Shown here: piece after piece, positions 22,768 through 26,552 of the stretch
How positions within the stretch are numbered: the first letter of the stretch is position 1
How the letters are laid out: each line of letters starts with the position of its first letter
Assembly (NCBI GenBank): GCA_036655715.1
Contig: JAVVPO010000029.1
Location: 1-26,552 of the forward strand
Direction of reading: 5' to 3'
Length of the DNA: 26,552 bases
From: JAVVPO01 sp036655715
GTDB lineage: Bacteria > Bacillota > Clostridia > Lachnospirales > Cellulosilyticaceae
Made by a program: the position numbers and the translations under genes
Notes under the pieces: model-generated
Told to the model about the DNA's origin: nothing
Databases searched by the model: none
Seen by the model: the letters and a program-made list of their open reading frames with translations, nothing else

Positions 22768-25155
22768 TTAGTCTCTCAACTTAGCCCCAACATTCATCTC
22801 AAGGCCATTTAACACCTTCTTCATTACCTTTTGAATCTCTTCATCCGTCAGTGTACGATCAGCTGCTCTAAATGTTAATTTATAAGCTACTGATTTGTAT
22901 CCTTCTTCAATTTGCTTACCTTGGTAAACATCGAATAATTCAACTCTTTCTAGTAATTTACCACTTCTTTGTGTAATTACTTTTTCAATCTCACCTACTA
23001 ATACTTCTTCTTTTACAAGCATTGCAATATCTCTTGATGTTGCTGGGTATTTTGGAAGTGCTTTGTAAGTTAAATCTTTTTCTATACTATTTAATAAGGA
23101 AGCATAATCAAGTTCTGCCATATAAGTATTAGCTTCAATACCATAGTTTTTAGCTACTTGTGGATGGATTTCTCCGAAGAATCCTACTTCTTTTCCAGCA
23201 ATTACTAAGTTCGCACATCTTCCTGGATGCATGAATGGAAGTGATGTATTTCTTGTTACTTCTACTTTGCTAATATGAAGAGCCTGTGTTAAAGCTTCAA
23301 CTAATCCTTTGATATTAAAGAAGTCTACATCTTTACCATACATACCTACTGTAAGTTTTTTCACTTCTTTTGGTAGTTCGTTCTCACCTTGTTTAAGGTA
23401 GATTTTACCTACTTCATATAAAGCAGCTGTTTCATTTCTTCTATTATAGTTAGTACTTAGTGAAGAAAGAATACCGTTTAATGTAGTGGTTCTCATGATA
23501 CTGAAATCTTCCCCAAGTGGGTTAGTGATTGTAAGTACATTTCTAAGTTCACTATCTAATGGTAGATTTAACTTATCAAATACTTTTGGACTTTCAAAAG
23601 TATAAGTCAGTGCGCCATGTACCCCGTACATGCTCATGAATTCACGTACACTATCTGTTGTAAGCTGTTCGAAGTTCTTTTGGCCTACTGTTGGCTCACC
23701 ACACTCTAATGTCACAGGTACTTTATCGTATCCGTACATTCTTGCTACTTCTTCTGCTAAGTCTGCCATCATTGTTACATCTGATCTGAATGTAGGAACA
23801 GTTACTGTTTTTGCTTCTTTGTTTACTACGAATTCTAAACGAGTAAAGTACTCAGTCATTTCATCTTCTGTAATATCAATTCCAATGAACTTGTTAATCC
23901 AGTTTATATCATAAGCAATTGTTTTTGCTTCTCTCTTCTTCGGATACACATCGATTACACCACTTACTACGTCTCCAGCGTCACATAAGTTAATAAGCTG
24001 CGCTGCTCTTTCTATTGCCAGAGTAATGTTGTTTGGATCAAGTCCTTTAACATATTTCTTGGAAGAGTCACTGCTGATACCAAGTTTTTTAGAAGTTTGA
24101 CGTACACTGTATCCATTAAAGTTTGCACACTCAAAGAGGATAGTTTGAGTCTCTTCTGTAACCTTTGTATCTTCTCCGCCCATTACACCTGCTACTGCCA
24201 CTACTTTCTCGCTATCTGCAATCACAAGCATTGTCTCATCTAATGTAATTTCATCTCCAAGAAGAGTAAGCATTTGCTCTCCTGCATTCGCTGTTCTCAC
24301 GATAATTTCATGATTAGCTAATTTGTCATAATCAAAAGCATGCATTGGTTGTCCAAATTCAAGAAGCATATAGTTTGTAATATCTACAATGTTATTGATT
24401 GGTCTAAGACCTGCTGATGTTAATCTATCTTGTAACCATTTTGGTGACGGTCCAACTTTTACATTTTTGATGATTCTTGAAGCGTATCTTGGGCAAAGGT
24501 CACTATTTAAAATAGCAACTTTTGCAAGTTCTGCCGCATTACCTTCAACTTCTTCCACTTTAATCTCTGGGAATTTAAATGGCTTTTTGAATGTAGCTGC
24601 GGCTTCTCTTGCAATACCTAGAATACTAAAACAATCTGGTCTGTTAGATGTGATCTCGTATTCTACTACTTGTTCATTCAGTCCAAAGTACTCTTTTACA
24701 CAAGCGCCAAGTGTCATTGGTGTATGGAATACATATACCCCATCTTCTGGTGCATCTTCGATTTGATCATGTGTGAATCCAAGTTCTTCTACAGAACAGA
24801 ACATTCCTTGTGATTCTACCCCGCGAAGTTTACCTGTTTTGATTTTAAGCCCTCCAGCAAGAGTTGCCCCATCAAGTGATACAGGTACTACATCACCTAA
24901 CTCAACATTAGTTGCTGCTGTTACGATTTGGATAGGAGCCTCTGCTCCAATATCTACTTGCATGATACGAAGTTTGTCAGCATCTGGGTGCTTTTCTACT
25001 TGAATCAGTTTACCTGCTACTACTTTTGTAATCCCTTTACCATTTTCCTCTACTGTTTCTACTTTAGAACCAGACATGGTCATTGCATCTATATAAGTGT
25101 TGATATCTACATCGATATCTACATATTGTTTAAGCCAAGACATAGGTACGTTCAT
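22768..25155 (-). CDS. pheT: Phenylalanyl-tRNA synthetase beta subunit
   Basis: This is the large subunit of the heterotetrameric PheRS, contributing tRNA binding and editing. The 795-residue length is normal. In order: the N-terminal start MNVPMSWLKQYVDI; an EMAP/OB-type tRNA-binding domain (about 39-150, KVVAGKLIQVEKHPDADKL); the B3/B4 editing domain (about 205-375, with SNRPDCFSILGIAREAAA just before it); the B5 domain (about 400-475); the catalytic-like core (about 480-680); and the C-terminal ferredoxin-fold anticodon-binding domain (about 700-795, KYPATSRDIAMLVKEEV, ending FRAADRTLTDEEI). AAAGGAG lies eight bases before the ATG. It follows pheS by 26 bases and ends at a strong terminator, and is controlled by the Phe T-box upstream of pheS. 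Confidence 0.97.
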   Translation of the reverse strand: MNVPMSWLKQYVDIDVDINTYIDAMTMSGSKVETVEENGKGITKVVAGKLIQVEKHPDADKLRIMQVDIGAEAPIQIVTAATNVELGDVVPVSLDGATLAGGLKIKTGKLRGVESQGMFCSVEELGFTHDQIEDAPEDGVYVFHTPMTLGACVKEYFGLNEQVVEYEITSNRPDCFSILGIAREAAATFKKPFKFPEIKVEEVEGNAAELAKVAILNSDLCPRYASRIIKNVKVGPSPKWLQDRLTSAGLRPINNIVDITNYMLLEFGQPMHAFDYDKLANHEIIVRTANAGEQMLTLLGDEITLDETMLVIADSEKVVAVAGVMGGEDTKVTEETQTILFECANFNGYSVRQTSKKLGISSDSSKKYVKGLDPNNITLAIERAAQLINLCDAGDVVSGVIDVYPKKREAKTIAYDINWINKFIGIDITEDEMTEYFTRLEFVVNKEAKTVTVPTFRSDVTMMADLAEEVARMYGYDKVPVTLECGEPTVGQKNFEQLTTDSVREFMSMYGVHGALTYTFESPKVFDKLNLPLDSELRNVLTITNPLGEDFSIMRTTTLNGILSSLSTNYNRRNETAALYEVGKIYLKQGENELPKEVKKLTVGMYGKDVDFFNIKGLVEALTQALHISKVEVTRNTSLPFMHPGRCANLVIAGKEVGFFGEIHPQVAKNYGIEANTYMAELDYASLLNSIEKDLTYKALPKYPATSRDIAMLVKEEVLVGEIEKVITQRSGKLLERVELFDVYQGKQIEEGYKSVAYKLTFRAADRTLTDEEIQKVMKKVLNGLEMNVGAKLRD

Positions 25156-25181
25156 ATATTCTTCTCCTTTCTAACTTTCCC

Positions 25182-26201
25182 TTAAAATTGTGATAAGAAA
25201 CGCACATCATTTTCGTAGAATAATCTAAGATCATTGATGTTGTATTTAAGCATTGTAAGACGTTCAAGTCCCATACCAAAAGCAAATCCTTGGTACTCAT
25301 TTGGATCAATTCCTGCCATCTCAAGCACTTTTGGATGGACCATACCACAACCTAATACTTCGATCCAACCAGAACCTTTACATACATTACATCCTTCTCC
25401 GCCGCACATAACGCAAGTTACATCAACTTCTGCACTTGGCTCTGTGAATGGGAAATAGTGAGGACGGAATTTAACTTGTACTTTATCTCCAAATAGTTCT
25501 CTTGCAAACTCAGCAAGTGCCCCTTTAAGGTCTCCAAAAGTAATGTTCTTATCAATTACAAGTCCTTCGATTTGGTGGAATACTGGCGAGTGAGTCGCAT
25601 CTACTTCATCTGAGCGGTATACTCTACCTGGTGCTACCATACGAATAGGTGGTTTTTGAGCTTCCATAGTGTGTACTTGTACTGGTGAAGTCGCCGTACG
25701 AAGTACTAAATCAGGTGAGAAGTAGAATGTATCTTGCTCATCACGTGCTGGATGCTCTTCCCCAAGGTTAAGGGCATCAAAGTTATAGTATCCTGTTTCA
25801 ACTTCTCTACCATCTACTATTTCATAACCCATTCCAAGGAAGATTCTTTGGATTTCTTCTAATGTTTTAAGAAGAGGGTGCATATGACCAAGACTTAACA
25901 CTTTACCTGGCATTGTTACGTCAATAACCTCTGCTGATAATCTGATATTTTCAGCTTCTTGATCTAAAGTAGCTTTTTTATCTCCAAGTGCTTTCTCAAG
26001 GTCTTCTCTTACCTCATTAGCTATTTGACCTACTACTGGTCTTTCCTCACTACTTAAATCTTTCATACCACGAAGAACTGCTGTTAATTCTCCTTTTTTA
26101 CCAAGGTACGCAACTCTTAGGTCTTCAAGCACCTTAAGATCACTTGCATTTCCTATAGCTTCTAATGCAACGGTTTTAATTTGTTCTAATTTTTCTCTCA
26201 C
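25182..26201 (-). CDS. pheS: Phenylalanyl-tRNA synthetase alpha subunit
   Basis: This is the catalytic subunit of PheRS, class II. The 339-residue product has an N-terminal coiled coil (about 1-85). The catalytic core carries TATSPVQVHTM, YRSDEVDATHSPVFHQIEG, motif 2 with FRPHYFPFTEPSAEVDV, and motif 3 GFAFGMGLERLTMLKY near the end. A cysteine cluster CVMCGGEGCNVCKGSGW precedes EVLGCGMVHP, as in Bacillus-type PheS. I chose the GTG at 26201 as start: GAAAGGAG lies seven bases upstream and the product then begins like the family (MREKLEQIK). The longer frame from 26267 would read through the T-box terminator and is not credible. It is the first gene of pheS-pheT, behind a T-box and a good promoter. 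Confidence 0.97.
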   Translation of the reverse strand: MREKLEQIKTVALEAIGNASDLKVLEDLRVAYLGKKGELTAVLRGMKDLSSEERPVVGQIANEVREDLEKALGDKKATLDQEAENIRLSAEVIDVTMPGKVLSLGHMHPLLKTLEEIQRIFLGMGYEIVDGREVETGYYNFDALNLGEEHPARDEQDTFYFSPDLVLRTATSPVQVHTMEAQKPPIRMVAPGRVYRSDEVDATHSPVFHQIEGLVIDKNITFGDLKGALAEFARELFGDKVQVKFRPHYFPFTEPSAEVDVTCVMCGGEGCNVCKGSGWIEVLGCGMVHPKVLEMAGIDPNEYQGFAFGMGLERLTMLKYNINDLRLFYENDVRFLSQF

Positions 26202-26245
26202 GTTAAAACTCCTTTCTAAAATGGATATTTCTATAAGATGGCAAC

Positions 26246-26281
26246 AAAAAAAGCTCCATCCCTCCAAAAAGGGACGAAGCT
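26246..26281 (-). terminator. T-box attenuator hairpin before pheS
   Basis: On the minus strand AGCTTCGTCCC (26281-26271) pairs over 11 positions, with some G-T, with GGGATGGAGCT (26262-26252). Seven T follow. It is similar in layout to the asnS attenuator. Confidence 0.91.
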
Positions 26282-26500
26282 ATATCTCCGCGGTACCACC
26301 CAAATTTTTATACTTAGTATAAACTCTCTGATAGCTATAACGCGCAACCGGTACTTCCTACTACTTGTTTCAAAAGTACAGCTCCAATGTGAAATTCGTC
26401 CTATCCTATTGCCTAAAAGTGCTTTCAGCCCATGGCACTTTCTCTCTAAAGGGTATGAATACAACTACTGTGCATCTTCTTTGCTATTTTCATATTCTAT
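26246..26500 (-). promoter_or_regulatory. T-box riboswitch leader of pheST (tRNA-Phe specific)
   Basis: The minus strand carries the T-box sequence TGGGTGGTACCGCGG at 26302-26288. In the Stem I region the context GAATTTCACATT presents TTC, a Phe codon, at 26393-26391 as the specifier. A short stem TTTATACTAAGTATAAA, as in Stem III, precedes the antiterminator, and a strong terminator follows it. The match of specifier to downstream gene supports regulation by uncharged tRNA-Phe. The leader start is inferred from the promoter. Confidence 0.94.
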
Positions 26501-26505
26501 TATTT

Positions 26506-26533
26506 ATTTTACTATACATTAAAAGGTTGTCAA
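26506..26533 (-). promoter_or_regulatory. Promoter of the pheST operon
   Basis: On the minus strand a consensus TTGACA (26533-26528) and TAAAAT (26511-26506) are 16 bases apart, directly upstream of the T-box leader. Confidence 0.8.
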
Positions 26534-26552
26534 GTTAAACTTACTTCTATGC

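Noticed and set aside
24389..25003. Plus-strand frames opposite pheT
   Set aside because: They are antisense to conserved editing and tRNA-binding domains with no start signals.
26202..26464. Minus-strand frames through the T-box leader, including an N-terminal extension of pheS
   Set aside because: They run through the T-box sequence and attenuator; the GTG at 26201 with GAAAGGAG seven bases upstream gives the family start.
1..26552. CRISPR arrays, insertion sequences, tRNA or rRNA genes, prophage or defence genes
   Set aside because: No spaced repeats, intact transposase or integrase, cloverleaf or defence motifs were seen; the two tRNA-linked structures are T-box leaders.

Overview
The window reads as a chromosomal stretch of a low-GC Gram-positive bacterium of the class Clostridia, most likely a Lachnospiraceae-type anaerobe. 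This is inferred from the AT-rich sequence, strong AGGAG ribosome binding sites, TTGACA/TATAAT promoters, two T-box leaders on tRNA synthetase genes, the dnaE-pfkA-pyk order, a flavodiiron protein and several Firmicutes families (UPF0371, DUF1904, DUF554). Most of it is conserved core genome. There is no CRISPR array, intact insertion sequence, rRNA or tRNA gene.

Left part (1-5960): the 3' end of a repeat protein enters from the left edge, followed by about 950 bases without an intact gene that may hold a decayed gene. Then come, all on the minus strand, asnS with its own promoter and an Asn-specific T-box (specifier AAC), and an operon of ktrB (K+ channel subunit), ktrA (cytosolic gating subunit) and a SpoU-family RNA 2'-O-methyltransferase that overlaps ktrA by 11 bases.

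Centre (5960-16010): a plus-strand flavodiiron protein (O2/NO reductase) shares a bidirectional terminator with a minus-strand UPF0371 protein. Next is the minus-strand cluster dnaE, pfkA, pyk (replicative polymerase plus the ATP-consuming and ATP-yielding control steps of glycolysis). pfkA has its own putative promoter, and there is a hairpin at the pfkA/pyk junction. A plus-strand DUF1904 gene is divergent from dnaE.

Right part (16010-26552): a DUF554 membrane protein and a GNAT acetyltransferase on the minus strand. Then comes the most accessory-looking locus: an AraC-type regulator divergent from a 1090-residue DUF5107-TPR protein. The araC promoter is placed so that the transcript should begin at the start codon (a leaderless mRNA candidate). 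A DUF2268-like zinc metallopeptidase follows, then pheS-pheT behind a Phe-specific T-box (specifier TTC) and a good promoter at the right edge.

I see no clear new multi-gene defence or mobile system. The points most worth a second look are the DUF5107/AraC pair with its leaderless regulator, the 59-residue repeat protein at the left edge, the PfkA active-site variant (TIDLD), the intact-looking PHP site of DnaE, and the possible gene relic at 268-1154.
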